From contig CAKRTQ010000001.1 in assembly GCA_934402395.1 (NCBI GenBank), forward strand, positions 124,001 to 188,000: a stretch of DNA of 64,000 nucleotides, written 5' to 3'. Shown piece after piece: positions 25,167-33,968 of the stretch. The translations under genes and the position numbers were made by a program. The stretch comes from an uncultured Eubacteriales bacterium (GTDB lineage: Bacteria; Bacillota; Clostridia; Oscillospirales; CAG-272). The notes beneath the pieces are model-generated. The model worked only from the letters and a program-made list of their open reading frames with translations, made no database searches and was not told the DNA's origin. Position 1 is the stretch's first letter; each line of letters begins with the position of its first letter.

Positions 25167-26270
25167 ATGAAAAAGAATAGAGAAAAAATGGCTGCGCCCT
25201 CCGATATTACCGAAGAAAGTGAAAAAAAGGTCAAAAGCACGGGCAGTCTCCGTGCTGTAAAGATAATAATTGCGCTGGCGCTTATAGTAGTCCTCGGTTA
25301 TTTCGGATTCACCTGCGAGGTGCGCGAGGGCAGCTGCGCGGTCATTTTGCGCCTTGGCGCCGTCAGACGCGAAGTCACAGAAGCCGGACTTTACCTCAAG
25401 CTCCCGTGGCCGTTTGAAACTGTGGTCAAATACGACAGCCGCCTGCAATATCTTGAATCCGACCATCTCGAAACGACCACCGAGGACAAGCGAAACGTGA
25501 TAATACAATCCTATGCCGTGTGGAAGATAAGCGATCCGCTGCTTTACCACAACAGCGTGGGTACGCGCGGAGTCGCCGGGTCATATATAAAAGATCAGGT
25601 ATTCAGTGCAACAAACAGCGTCATGGGCGGGTACAAACTCACGGGTCTTGTCTCCCTTGACCGCGAGGAGCTGAAGATCGAAAAAATACAGTCCGAAATA
25701 TTCGAGCGCGTGCGTAAAAGCTGCCGCGACAATTACGGAATCGAGATAAGCGACGTCAGCATACTGCGCCTTTCACTTCCGGACACCAACCTTGAAAGCG
25801 TTTTTGACCAGATGCGCGCGGACCGCCAGAAGGATATCGACACCATCATTGCCAACGCGCAGCGTGATGCCAACGCAATAATTTCCGCCGCCGACGCCGA
25901 TGCCGCCGCAATAATCGCCGACGGCACTACGGCAGCCGCCGAGATAAAAGCCCAGACCGAGACCGAGGTGGCGCGCATATACGCCGAAGCTCAGGCGGCA
26001 AACATTGAGCTCTACCGCTTTCTGCGCGAGCTTGACACCGTTATCTCGTCCGTCGGCGAAAGCACCGTTCTTGTTGTCAAGGCAGATTCTTACCCTTTCA
26101 ACGTTCTGACCTCATACAGTGAATATCTGGACGGCGGCGACGAGGGGAACGCTACCGTTATAAAAGACCTCTCATACATACTCACCAAGCTTCCGGAAAA
26201 AGACCGCACCGATCTCATCGCCGCAATATCCGAGCTTATCGCAAATGCGGGGGGCGCGGTCAATGGCTAA
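25167..26270 (+). CDS. SPFH (HflC-like) protein
   Basis: 367 residues. One N-terminal membrane helix (about 31-50), then the SPFH domain (VREGSCAVILRLGAV, AGLYLKLPWPFETVV, DKRNVIIQSYAVWKI) and an Ala-rich coiled coil (IANAQRDANAIISAADADA). LYHNSVG and DRQKDIDTI correspond to HflC positions. The ATG at 25167 was preferred over 25155 because AAAGGA touches the latter. It lies 155 bases after the HflK-like gene, the only long gap in the operon; I see no clear promoter there. It ends overlapping the next gene by 8 bases. Confidence 0.85.
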   Translation: MKKNREKMAAPSDITEESEKKVKSTGSLRAVKIIIALALIVVLGYFGFTCEVREGSCAVILRLGAVRREVTEAGLYLKLPWPFETVVKYDSRLQYLESDHLETTTEDKRNVIIQSYAVWKISDPLLYHNSVGTRGVAGSYIKDQVFSATNSVMGGYKLTGLVSLDREELKIEKIQSEIFERVRKSCRDNYGIEISDVSILRLSLPDTNLESVFDQMRADRQKDIDTIIANAQRDANAIISAADADAAAIIADGTTAAAEIKAQTETEVARIYAEAQAANIELYRFLRELDTVISSVGESTVLVVKADSYPFNVLTSYSEYLDGGDEGNATVIKDLSYILTKLPEKDRTDLIAAISELIANAGGAVNG

Positions 26271-27216
26271 AACAAAAAAATCGTCGCTTTTTGCCGAAAT
26301 ACTCGGCTCGGTGACGAAGTACTTTCTCATTCTCGTCGCCGCGGTCCTGCTGCTCATCGCTTTTTCCGGCGTAAGGGTGATACCCAGCGGCAATGTTGCC
26401 GTGATCCTGCGCTTCGGAAAACTGGTCGGCGACACATACACAGATCAGGTACACGAAGCGGGGCTGCTTTTTGCCTTCCCGTACATAATCGATGAGGTAA
26501 TAACCATTCCAACGGGGAACGTAATAGAACAGACCGTCTCCACCCACTACACCTCCGGCAGCATGACGACGCTCCGTCAGAACGGATATGTCATAACGGC
26601 GGACAGAAATATTGCCGTAGTGAGCGCATCGGTCAAATATGTTATCTCCGACCCTGTGGCATACGCACTGAATGCCGCCGACGTTTCAAAGCTGATCGAC
26701 GCCTCGGTAAGCTCCGCCATGGTAAACAAGGCGGCAGGCATGGCGGTAGACGAGCTGCTGACATCCGGCAAGGATGAATTTGCTCATGCAGTCCAGAAAG
26801 CGGCGCAAAGCAAGCTCGACCGCGCCGGAGTCGGCGTAACGATAGGCACGATAGAGCTTACCGATGTCGGAATGCCGGCTGAGGTGCGTTCAACTTACGA
26901 TGAGGTGAACTCGGCGACAGTTCGCGCCGCGACCATGCTGGAGGAAGCCAAAAAATACCGCGAAACACTTATTCCGCAAGCCGAAGCGACCGCAAACAAG
27001 CTGAAAAACGATGCAAATTCGGAATATTCGGCATCGGTGGCAGCAGCCAACACATCGCTTTCCGAATTTTACGGTGTGCTCGATGAATACCGCCAAAGTC
27101 CGGAGCTCGTAAAGATCCGCATCTACAATGCCAAGCTTACCGAGGCGATAGGAAAGATCGGGACCGTGCGCGTGGTACAGGACGGCGAAACGCGGATATT
27201 CATCCCGGGAAATTAA
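26263..27216 (+). CDS. Third SPFH-domain protein
   Basis: 317 residues; starts with the overlap ATGGCTAA. One membrane helix (about 14-36) is followed by the SPFH domain: VIPSGNVAVILRFGKLVGD, EAGLLFAFPYIIDEV, NGYVITADRNIAVVSASVKY. The C-terminal part has a predicted coiled coil (RAATMLEEAKKYRETLIPQAEAT) like HflK. It has an extra insert with HYTSGSMTTLRQ. Probably hetero-oligomerises with the two upstream SPFH proteins; three consecutive members are unusual (HflKC is a pair). Confidence 0.82.
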   Translation: MAKTKKSSLFAEILGSVTKYFLILVAAVLLLIAFSGVRVIPSGNVAVILRFGKLVGDTYTDQVHEAGLLFAFPYIIDEVITIPTGNVIEQTVSTHYTSGSMTTLRQNGYVITADRNIAVVSASVKYVISDPVAYALNAADVSKLIDASVSSAMVNKAAGMAVDELLTSGKDEFAHAVQKAAQSKLDRAGVGVTIGTIELTDVGMPAEVRSTYDEVNSATVRAATMLEEAKKYRETLIPQAEATANKLKNDANSEYSASVAAANTSLSEFYGVLDEYRQSPELVKIRIYNAKLTEAIGKIGTVRVVQDGETRIFIPGN

Positions 27217-27225
27217 GGTGACGGC

Positions 27226-29127
27226 ATGGAAAACATTGATAATATGGCAGAACGCAGCCTTGAGGCTCTCTCGCGCGACAATCTGACCGACAGCGGCAAG
27301 CGCCGCCTGAGACTCGAAATAATATGCGGTGCGATAGCACTTTCCTGTCTGGCTGTTGGACTGATCTATTCTGCGGTCTTTCCGGGACGCAAAACGATCC
27401 CCGCTCTTATCTACACCATCGGCTTTCTCATCGAAGCGATCCCGATATTTGTTGCATCGATAAAAGGGATCGCCACTAAAAGCATGACGAATGCAATGGA
27501 GATCCTCGTTGCCATTGCGATCGTCGCCTGTTATTTTACGGGAGATCTGATTCTTGCCGTTCTGATACCGCTGATACTCAATATCGCGCATTTTCTCGAA
27601 GAACGCAGTATAATGGGCGGCCGTGACGTTATTGACGGTCTGAAGCGTATGCAGCAAAGCACGGCTATCCTGCTTGACGGCAGTACAGAACGCACGGTCG
27701 ATGTAAAAACGCTTAAGATCGGGCAGCACATCGTTGTGCGCCCCGGCGCCGGCATTCCCATAGACGGAACAGTAGTGTCGGGTTCAAGCCACATAGACCA
27801 GAAGTCGCTTACCGGTGAACCGCTTCCCTTTCATGCCAAGGAAGGCGACAGCGTATATGCGGGAACAGTAAATCTCGACGGCAGACTTGTGGTCGAAGTC
27901 AAAAAAGAATTCGTTGACACCTCATTTTCTCAGATACTTTCGCTGCTTGAAAAATCCGAAACGATATCTCTTCCCGAATCGCGCCTGATAGACAGATTCA
28001 TGATGTACTATATTCCTTTTGTTCTGTCGGTAGCTGCCGCAGTTGCGCTCATCACACGCGATGCGGGAAAAGCGATAGCGATCCTGGTCGTATCATGCCC
28101 CTGCGGACAGATGCTTGTAAGCTCTGCGCCGATGATAGCTGCGCTCTCAGCCGCAACAAAACGCGGTATCCTGATAAAAAACTCAAAATTCATAGAGGAA
28201 ATGACCGAAACCGATACCGTTGTTTTCGACAAAACCGGAACGGTCACTAAGGGCGAGCTTTCCCTGACCGCCGCAGCACCCTGTGACGGCATTACACGCG
28301 ATGAGCTGATAGGGGCTGCCGCTTCGGTCGCAATGGCATCGACGCATCCCGTATCACGCGCGCTGACGGCGGCTGCAGCCGACACCGCATTCCGGCGTGA
28401 CCTTAACATAAGAGAAATATCCGGCATGGGCGTGGAAGGAATATCTCCCGATAAAAGCGTGACCGTTCGCTTCGGAAAACGCGAATGGATAGCAGGATAC
28501 TGTACCGTGCCGGATGATGACATCGCGCATTCGGGCGGAAGCGTAAGCTTTGTTGAGGTCAACGGCAGATATTTCGGCTGTCTCTGCTTTGACGACACCG
28601 TGCGTGAAAATGCGGCGGAAAGCATAGCCGCCCTCCGTTCTGTCGGTATCAGCGAGACCGTAATGCTCACGGGAGACCGCCAAGCCCCCGCAAGGGCGAT
28701 ATGCGACGCCGTAGGTATAGACACGCTGCACGCCGAGCTTCTCCCCGAGGACAAATACCGTTATATGCGCGAGCTCAGGCGCGATCACCGCGTGCTTGCC
28801 GTAGGCGACGGAATAAACGATGCACTTGCACTGCGCGAGGCTGACATCGGAGTCGCTATGGGAGCCATGGGGTCGGATCTTGCGATTCAATCGGCTGATA
28901 TTGCACTTATGAACAACAACCTTGAAAACATACCGTTTGCAATCAGGCTCGCAGGCCGCACACGACGCATCATATATCAGAATCTCGCGCTGTCAATAGG
29001 GATCAGCGCATGCATGATAGGTCTTTCGGCATTCGGCGTTATCAGCGCGCTTGCCGGATCAATACTACATAACTGCGGAGCATTTGCGGTACTGATAAAC
29101 AGTTCACGAATACTGAAAACAAAATAA
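27226..29127 (+). CDS. P1B-type (heavy-metal) P-type ATPase
   Basis: 633 residues. TGE phosphatase loop (LTGEPLPF), DKTGT phosphorylation site, HP motif of P1B pumps (STHPVSRAL), GDGINDALALREADIG hinge, and the last helices end HNCGAFAVLINSSRIL, a P1B hallmark. The metal-binding helix reads SCPCGQ, where most family members have CPCAL. No N-terminal HMA or His-rich domain. Exports or imports a soft metal ion, probably Zn/Cd/Pb or Cu; the exact metal cannot be decided. AAGGTG precedes the ATG; 9 bases after the third SPFH gene, last of the operon. Confidence 0.88.
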   Translation: MENIDNMAERSLEALSRDNLTDSGKRRLRLEIICGAIALSCLAVGLIYSAVFPGRKTIPALIYTIGFLIEAIPIFVASIKGIATKSMTNAMEILVAIAIVACYFTGDLILAVLIPLILNIAHFLEERSIMGGRDVIDGLKRMQQSTAILLDGSTERTVDVKTLKIGQHIVVRPGAGIPIDGTVVSGSSHIDQKSLTGEPLPFHAKEGDSVYAGTVNLDGRLVVEVKKEFVDTSFSQILSLLEKSETISLPESRLIDRFMMYYIPFVLSVAAAVALITRDAGKAIAILVVSCPCGQMLVSSAPMIAALSAATKRGILIKNSKFIEEMTETDTVVFDKTGTVTKGELSLTAAAPCDGITRDELIGAAASVAMASTHPVSRALTAAAADTAFRRDLNIREISGMGVEGISPDKSVTVRFGKREWIAGYCTVPDDDIAHSGGSVSFVEVNGRYFGCLCFDDTVRENAAESIAALRSVGISETVMLTGDRQAPARAICDAVGIDTLHAELLPEDKYRYMRELRRDHRVLAVGDGINDALALREADIGVAMGAMGSDLAIQSADIALMNNNLENIPFAIRLAGRTRRIIYQNLALSIGISACMIGLSAFGVISALAGSILHNCGAFAVLINSSRILKTK

Positions 29128-29128
29128 T

Positions 29129-29156
29129 GGTCTGCCGCGCTAACGCGCGGCAGACC
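29129..29156 (+). terminator. Hairpin directly after the ATPase stop
   Basis: GGTCTGCCGCGC with complement after a 4-base loop (29129-29140, 29145-29156). No T-run; it may protect the 3' end. Confidence 0.5.
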
Positions 29157-29234
29157 GTGCCGTCTTCCCAACAAGTCGGACAAAAAGCTTTCGTCACTTT
29201 GACGATAAACGTTTTGTTCACAATACGCGAATGG

Positions 29235-29275
29235 TGGTGTTAAAAAACTCAAGTTGAGTTTTTTTACACCGCCAA
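29235..29275. terminator. GGTGTTAAAAAACTCAA-type hairpin
   Basis: Twenty-base arms with two mismatched or G-U pairs and a 1-base centre; near-identical to the palindrome at 3015-3053. Followed by ACGACATTTG only. The 29128-29469 stretch has no gene, just a series of hairpins between convergent transcripts. Confidence 0.65.
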
Positions 29276-29366
29276 CGACATTTGTCCCGGCGGCTGAACA
29301 CCGCCGTTTTGCCGCCAATAAAACCGAAAAAAGTACATAGCGGGCAAAAACGACCAAGATCGCATC

Positions 29367-29434
29367 AAAAATGCCGGTCCCCTGACCGGCATTTTTCCCG
29401 GGGCTGTTAAAAACATCGAATTTTTAACAGCCCC
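29367..29434 (-). terminator. Paired hairpins ending the hyd operon
   Basis: AAAAATGCCGGT (29367-29378) with complement 29385-29396, then GGGGCTGTTAAAAA (29400-29413) with complement 29421-29434. Same pair as at 5635 and 16182 but in reverse order relative to the plus strand; read from hydA on the minus strand it ends in a T-run. Confidence 0.85.
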
Positions 29435-29469
29435 ATTCTTTTTTTGCAGTCAAAGGCTGCGGTGCGGTA

Positions 29470-31224
29470 TCAAAGACCGCGTTTGATATAAGAGGTATGA
29501 AGCACCTCGTGTGCTTTGTGGCTGTTCGGCTTACCGAAGTACTCATCGTACAGCTTCATGACAGCAGCGTTCTTCTGAGACTCGCGGATGTCGCAATTAC
29601 GGTCATCCTCGTAAAGCACAGCGGCACGGAGCGCACGCAGGTCAACGTTGTTTCTGACCGATGCGGGCTGATAGGGCTGTCCGCCGCCGTTGACGCATCC
29701 GCCGGGGCACGCCATTATCTCGATGAACTGAACATCGACCTTGCCTGCCTTGATATCGTCAAGCAGCGCCTTGGCATTCTTCGTGCCGGAGGCGACCGCA
29801 ACATTCACCGCAGTGTCGCCTACATTGTAGGTCGCAAGGCGATAGCCTTCATCGCTGCCGTGACGTCTGATTTCGGGAGTCTCAAGCGGCTTTTCAAGCG
29901 GCTTGCCGAGAATTATCTCGGCTGCATAACGGAGAGCAGCCTCCATAACGCCGCCGGTCGCGCCGAAGATCGCTCCCGCGCCGGAACCGACATCGAAGGG
30001 CTGATCGAACTTTTCATCCTCAAGCTCGCGGAACTTGATGCCAGCCTTCTCAATCATTCTGCCGACTTCACGGGTGGTGATAGCAACATCAACATCCGGG
30101 TAGCCGGAAGCAGCCTGATCGGGTCTGCCGACCTCAAACTTCTTCGCTGTGCAGGGGATAGCCGACACAAAGAAGATATCCTTGGGGTCATAGCCCATCT
30201 TTTCGGCAAAGTAGGTCTTCATGAGAGCACCGAACATCTGCTGAGGCGACTTGCAGGTAGAAAGGTTGTCGGTGAACTCGGGGTAATAATGCTCGCAGAA
30301 TTTTATCCATCCGGGCGAGCAGGAAGTGATCATAGGCAGCTTGCCGCCGTTCTGAATACGGCCGATAAGCTCGTTGGCTTCCTCGATTATTGTAAGGTCA
30401 GCCGTGAGGTTCATATCAAATACGCCTTCAAAGCCGAGAGCCTTGAGAGCGGCAACCATCTTGCCCTCGCAGTCGGTTCCCGGCTCGTAGCCGAAGCACT
30501 CGCCGATCTGCGCACGGACTGAAGGAGCGGCACAGATGAACACGTGCTTTTCGGGATCTGCAATAGCCTCGCGGACCTTATCCGTATCGTCTCTCTCATA
30601 AAGAGCACCGACCGGACATGCCACGATGCACTGTCCGCAGTTGACGCAAGAAGTCTCGGCAAGCGGCTTTTCGAACGCGCAAGCGATGTGTGTATCAAAT
30701 CCGCGGTCGTTCGCACCGATAACGCCGATGCCCTGCATTGCGGAGCAGGCGGCAACGCAACGGCGGCAGAGAATGCACTTGTTGTTGTCGCGGATGATGG
30801 GAGACTTGTCGTCTATTTCGTAGTGATTTACGGCTCCGCCGAAACGGTTTTCGTCTACGCCGTACTCATTGCAGAGCTTCTGAAGTTCGCAGGTGGTGGA
30901 GCGCACGCAGGAGAGGCAGTGCTTTTCGTGATTGGAGAGCACAAGCTCAAGGTTGGTCTTTCTCGCATTGAAGACTGCGGGAGAGTTTGTGCGTATTGCC
31001 ATACCCTCGCTTACGGGGTAAACGCAGGATGCGACCATACGGTAGGGTCTCTGGTTCTCGGAGACTTCAACAAGGCAGATACGGCAGGCACCGATCTGGT
31101 TTATGTCCTTGAGGTAGCAGAGAGTGGGGATATCTATATGGGCGGCTCTTGCCGCTTCAAGAACGGTCAGACCCTTATCTACGGCATATTCTCTGCCGTT
31201 GATCGTTACATTTATTTTATCCAT
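29470..31224 (-). CDS. hydA: [FeFe] hydrogenase catalytic subunit, NAD-linked/bifurcating type
   Basis: 584 residues. Domain order: plant-type [2Fe-2S] (Cys36, 47, 50 and a fourth near 65), a His-Cys3 [4Fe-4S] site (HEKHCLSCVRSTTC), two [4Fe-4S] ferredoxin clusters (CILCRRC...C, CVNCGQC...C), and the H-cluster domain with L1 TSCSPGW, L2 PCTAKKFE, L3 MACPGGCVNGGGQP. The C-terminal small-subunit-like part ends HEVLHTSY. L1 has Ser where textbook motifs have a second Cys. With HydB and HydC it couples H2 to NADH and ferredoxin. GGAGGAG lies 8 bases before the ATG. Confidence 0.95.
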   Translation of the reverse strand: MDKINVTINGREYAVDKGLTVLEAARAAHIDIPTLCYLKDINQIGACRICLVEVSENQRPYRMVASCVYPVSEGMAIRTNSPAVFNARKTNLELVLSNHEKHCLSCVRSTTCELQKLCNEYGVDENRFGGAVNHYEIDDKSPIIRDNNKCILCRRCVAACSAMQGIGVIGANDRGFDTHIACAFEKPLAETSCVNCGQCIVACPVGALYERDDTDKVREAIADPEKHVFICAAPSVRAQIGECFGYEPGTDCEGKMVAALKALGFEGVFDMNLTADLTIIEEANELIGRIQNGGKLPMITSCSPGWIKFCEHYYPEFTDNLSTCKSPQQMFGALMKTYFAEKMGYDPKDIFFVSAIPCTAKKFEVGRPDQAASGYPDVDVAITTREVGRMIEKAGIKFRELEDEKFDQPFDVGSGAGAIFGATGGVMEAALRYAAEIILGKPLEKPLETPEIRRHGSDEGYRLATYNVGDTAVNVAVASGTKNAKALLDDIKAGKVDVQFIEIMACPGGCVNGGGQPYQPASVRNNVDLRALRAAVLYEDDRNCDIRESQKNAAVMKLYDEYFGKPNSHKAHEVLHTSYIKRGL

Positions 31225-31242
31225 TATCTCATTCTCCTCCGA

Positions 31243-33135
31243 TTATTCCTTGACGATCGCGCCGAAGCGGCACTTCTGGATGCAGGCACCGCACTTGATG
31301 CACTTCATGGTGTCGATCTTATGCGGATTTCTCACCGAGCCCGTGATCGCGCCGACGGGACATGTTCTTGCGCAGGCTGTGCAGCCCTTGCAGTTTTCTT
31401 CCACTATGCGGTAACGGACTAGCTTCTTGCAGACACCGGCAGGACATCTCTTTTCAACGATATGAGCAATGTACTCATCCTTGAAATAGCGCAGTGTGGA
31501 AATAACGGGGTTAGGAGCAGTCTGACCGAGACCGCAGAGCGAGTTGCTCTTTATATACATGGCAAGCTCCTGCATCTTGTCGATGTCTTCCATTTCGCCG
31601 TTGCCGGAGATGATCTTGTCGAGCAGCTCAAGCAGACGCTTGGTGCCGATACGGCAGGCTGTGCACTTACCGCAGGATTCATCAACGGTAAACTCAAGGA
31701 AGAACTTTGCTATATCGACCATGCAGTTGTCTTCATCCATAACGATAAGTCCGCCCGAACCCATCATTGAGCCGATGGCGATAAGGTTATCGTAGTCAAT
31801 GGGAGTGTCGATAAGGTGTGCGGGAATACATCCGCCGGAAGGTCCGCCGGTCTGAGCGGCTTTGAACTTCTTTCCGTTCGGTATGCCGCCGCCGATGTCC
31901 TCAACGACCTCGCGCAGAGTGGTTCCCATGGGGACTTCAACAAGTCCGGTATTGGTGATCTTTCCGCCGAGCGCAAATACCTTTGTGCCCTTGGATTTTT
32001 CGGTACCCATAGAGGCGAACCATGATGCACCGTTGAGAATGATCTGAGGAATGTTTGCGTATGTCTCAACATTGTTGAGAATGGTGGGCTGAGCGAAAAG
32101 TCCCTTTACTGCCGGGAACGGAGGACGGGGACGCGGCTCGCCTCTCTTGCCTTCGATAGAGGTCATAAGAGCGGTCTCCTCGCCGCAGACGAATGCGCCG
32201 GCGCCGAAGCGGAGAGAAATGTCAAAGTCAAAGCCTGTGCCGAATATGTTCTTACCGAGCAGTCCGGCGGCACGTGCCTGTTCGATGGCTATCTGGAGGC
32301 GGTGAATGGCGATGGGGTACTCTGCGCGCACGTAGATATAGCCCTCATCCGCGCCGATGGCATAGCCGGCGATCGACATTGCCTCAAGAACGGCATGGGG
32401 GTCGCCTTCAAGCACCGAACGGTCCATAAACGCTCCGGGGTCGCCCTCATCGGCGTTGCAGCAGACATATTTCTTTACATTTCCGCGATTGCCGGAGGCA
32501 AACTTCCACTTAAGGCCTGTCGGGAATCCCGCGCCGCCGCGTCCGCGGAGACCGGAATCGAGCATGGTCTGGATGACCTCATCGGGGGTCATTTCGGTAA
32601 GTACCTTTGCTATTGCCTGGTAACCGTCACGGGCTATGTAATCCTCGATCTTTTCGGGGTTTACAACGCCGCAGTTGCGCAGGGCAACACGGTGCTGCTT
32701 TTTGAAGAAGCGGGTGTCCTGAAGTCTCGGAACGAGCTTGTTGTTCTCCGCTTTTTCATGGTACATATACTTTTCTACCGGCTCGTTGCCGATAATGTGA
32801 GAGTCAACGATCTCTTCAAGATGATCGGGAGTGACCATGCTGTAGAAGGTCCCCTCGGGGTAAACGATCATGATGGGACCGAGAGCGCAAAGACCGAAAC
32901 ATCCGGTCATAACGACCTCAACGGTATCGTCTATTCCGCGCGCCTTGAGCAGCTCCTCAAGCTGTTCGCGGATCTTGGGACTTCCTGACGATGTACATCC
33001 CGTACCGCCGCACACAAGTATTTCTCTTTTGAGCTTGCCGCCGGTAGCATCGCCGCCGGTGCGGAGAGCCATTTCCTTAAGGCAGCTTGCCTTAACTTCG
33101 TTAAGGGCATCTATTGTCTTGATCACGTGTTCCAT
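31243..33135 (-). CDS. hydB: NADH-binding hydrogenase subunit, NuoF-like
   Basis: 630 residues. An N-terminal thioredoxin-like [2Fe-2S] domain (CGGTGCTSSG..., GCFGLC), then the NuoF core: GLRGRGGAGFPTGLKW (NADH/FMN site), DEGDPGAFMDR, CGEETALMTSIEG, and the N3 cluster SCGKCTACRIGT. Two [4Fe-4S] clusters end the protein (CKGCTACARTCP, CIKCGACIQKC). This matches HydB of trimeric electron-bifurcating hydrogenases, the flavin site. It lies between hydC and hydA with short gaps, GAAAGGA before ATG. Confidence 0.95.
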   Translation of the reverse strand: MEHVIKTIDALNEVKASCLKEMALRTGGDATGGKLKREILVCGGTGCTSSGSPKIREQLEELLKARGIDDTVEVVMTGCFGLCALGPIMIVYPEGTFYSMVTPDHLEEIVDSHIIGNEPVEKYMYHEKAENNKLVPRLQDTRFFKKQHRVALRNCGVVNPEKIEDYIARDGYQAIAKVLTEMTPDEVIQTMLDSGLRGRGGAGFPTGLKWKFASGNRGNVKKYVCCNADEGDPGAFMDRSVLEGDPHAVLEAMSIAGYAIGADEGYIYVRAEYPIAIHRLQIAIEQARAAGLLGKNIFGTGFDFDISLRFGAGAFVCGEETALMTSIEGKRGEPRPRPPFPAVKGLFAQPTILNNVETYANIPQIILNGASWFASMGTEKSKGTKVFALGGKITNTGLVEVPMGTTLREVVEDIGGGIPNGKKFKAAQTGGPSGGCIPAHLIDTPIDYDNLIAIGSMMGSGGLIVMDEDNCMVDIAKFFLEFTVDESCGKCTACRIGTKRLLELLDKIISGNGEMEDIDKMQELAMYIKSNSLCGLGQTAPNPVISTLRYFKDEYIAHIVEKRCPAGVCKKLVRYRIVEENCKGCTACARTCPVGAITGSVRNPHKIDTMKCIKCGACIQKCRFGAIVKE

Positions 33136-33159
33136 ATTCTTTCTTCCTTTCGCCCTTTA

Positions 33160-33657
33160 TCAGTCACGGTATTTTGCCAGAACGGTGGCAACGTCAGCCT
33201 TTGTAAGGCGTCCGTAGACCTCGCCGTTTACTGTAAGCACGGGAGCCAGACCGCACGCGCCTATGCAACGTGTTGCATCAAGTGAATATCTGCCATCCTC
33301 AGAAATGCCGCCAACGGGAACGCCGAGCTGCTTTGATATCTCCTCAATGACCTCGCCCGAACCCTTTACGTAGCAGGCGGTGCCGAGACATACTGCTATC
33401 GCTATCTGACCGTCGGGATTGAGTTTGAACTGTGAGTAAAAGGTCACAATGCCGTAAACCTCTTCAAGGGAAACGCCGGTCTTCTCCGCGATGACCTTCT
33501 GGACCTCTATCGGCAGATAACCGTAGATCTCCTGTGCTTCCTGGAGTATGGGCATCATCTTACCCTTTACTCCGTCATATTTGGCGATCACGGCAAGAAG
33601 TCTGGCTTCCTGCTCCGGAGTACCGTGAAATTCGACCGCAGTCAATTTCTTCTTCAT
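33160..33657 (-). CDS. hydC: NuoE-like [2Fe-2S] hydrogenase subunit
   Basis: 165 residues. Thioredoxin-like fold with four cysteines in CLGTAC (about 91-96) and CIGAC (about 131-135) binding one [2Fe-2S] cluster. LPIEVQKVIAEKTGVSLEEVYGIVTFYSQF is the conserved N-terminal helical region. Electron-transfer partner of HydB. First gene of hydCBA; AGGAGG lies about 11 bases before the ATG, and the promoter holds a palindrome. Confidence 0.94.
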   Translation of the reverse strand: MKKKLTAVEFHGTPEQEARLLAVIAKYDGVKGKMMPILQEAQEIYGYLPIEVQKVIAEKTGVSLEEVYGIVTFYSQFKLNPDGQIAIAVCLGTACYVKGSGEVIEEISKQLGVPVGGISEDGRYSLDATRCIGACGLAPVLTVNGEVYGRLTKADVATVLAKYRD

Positions 33658-33759
33658 GTCTTGGAATGTTCCTCCTCGGTATGTATATTTTATGAATACG
33701 CTAACACTTCGGCGACGGTTTGTCCCGAAAGTAATTATACTATATTATTATACAACATC

Positions 33760-33788
33760 ATTATACAAAAGTCCACACTTTTGTACAA
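33760..33788 (-). promoter_or_regulatory. hyd promoter containing a 22-base palindrome
   Basis: Minus strand TTGTAC (33788-33783), 17-base spacer, TATAAT (33765-33760). TACAAAAGT (33764-33772) and ACTTTTGTA (33777-33785) form perfect 9-base arms around CCAC, filling the spacer and touching both boxes: a classic repressor site. Additional TATAAT-like blocks lie downstream. Not a Rex consensus as I know it. Confidence 0.75.
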
Positions 33789-33875
33789 ATTCGCCGTCCG
33801 CTATGCAAAAAAAGCATAGCACATTTTTTCCGTCATACGCGACCGTACAGCAGAACCGCCCGCAAATTTAAAATC

Positions 33876-33916
33876 ATGGGGCTGTCGAAAGGTAAATGCA
33901 CTTTCGACAGCCCCAT
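33876..33916 (-). terminator. rplM-rpsI terminator
   Basis: Sixteen-base perfect arms (ATGGGGCTGTCGAAAG) with a 9-base loop, about 50 bases past the rpsI stop on the minus strand. Confidence 0.85.
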
Positions 33917-33968
33917 TTGCGGAGCAATCGCAGCCACATACGCGGCGCATAGTCCCCACAGATAAAAC

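Noticed and set aside
29497..30522. Plus-strand ORF opposite hydA
   Set aside because: Shadow of the hydrogenase gene, whose cysteine motifs are unmistakable.
33760..33788. Rex operator in the hyd promoter
   Set aside because: The half-sites (TACAAAAGT) do not fit the TTGTTAA/TTGTGA-type Rex consensus; only a generic palindrome is claimed.
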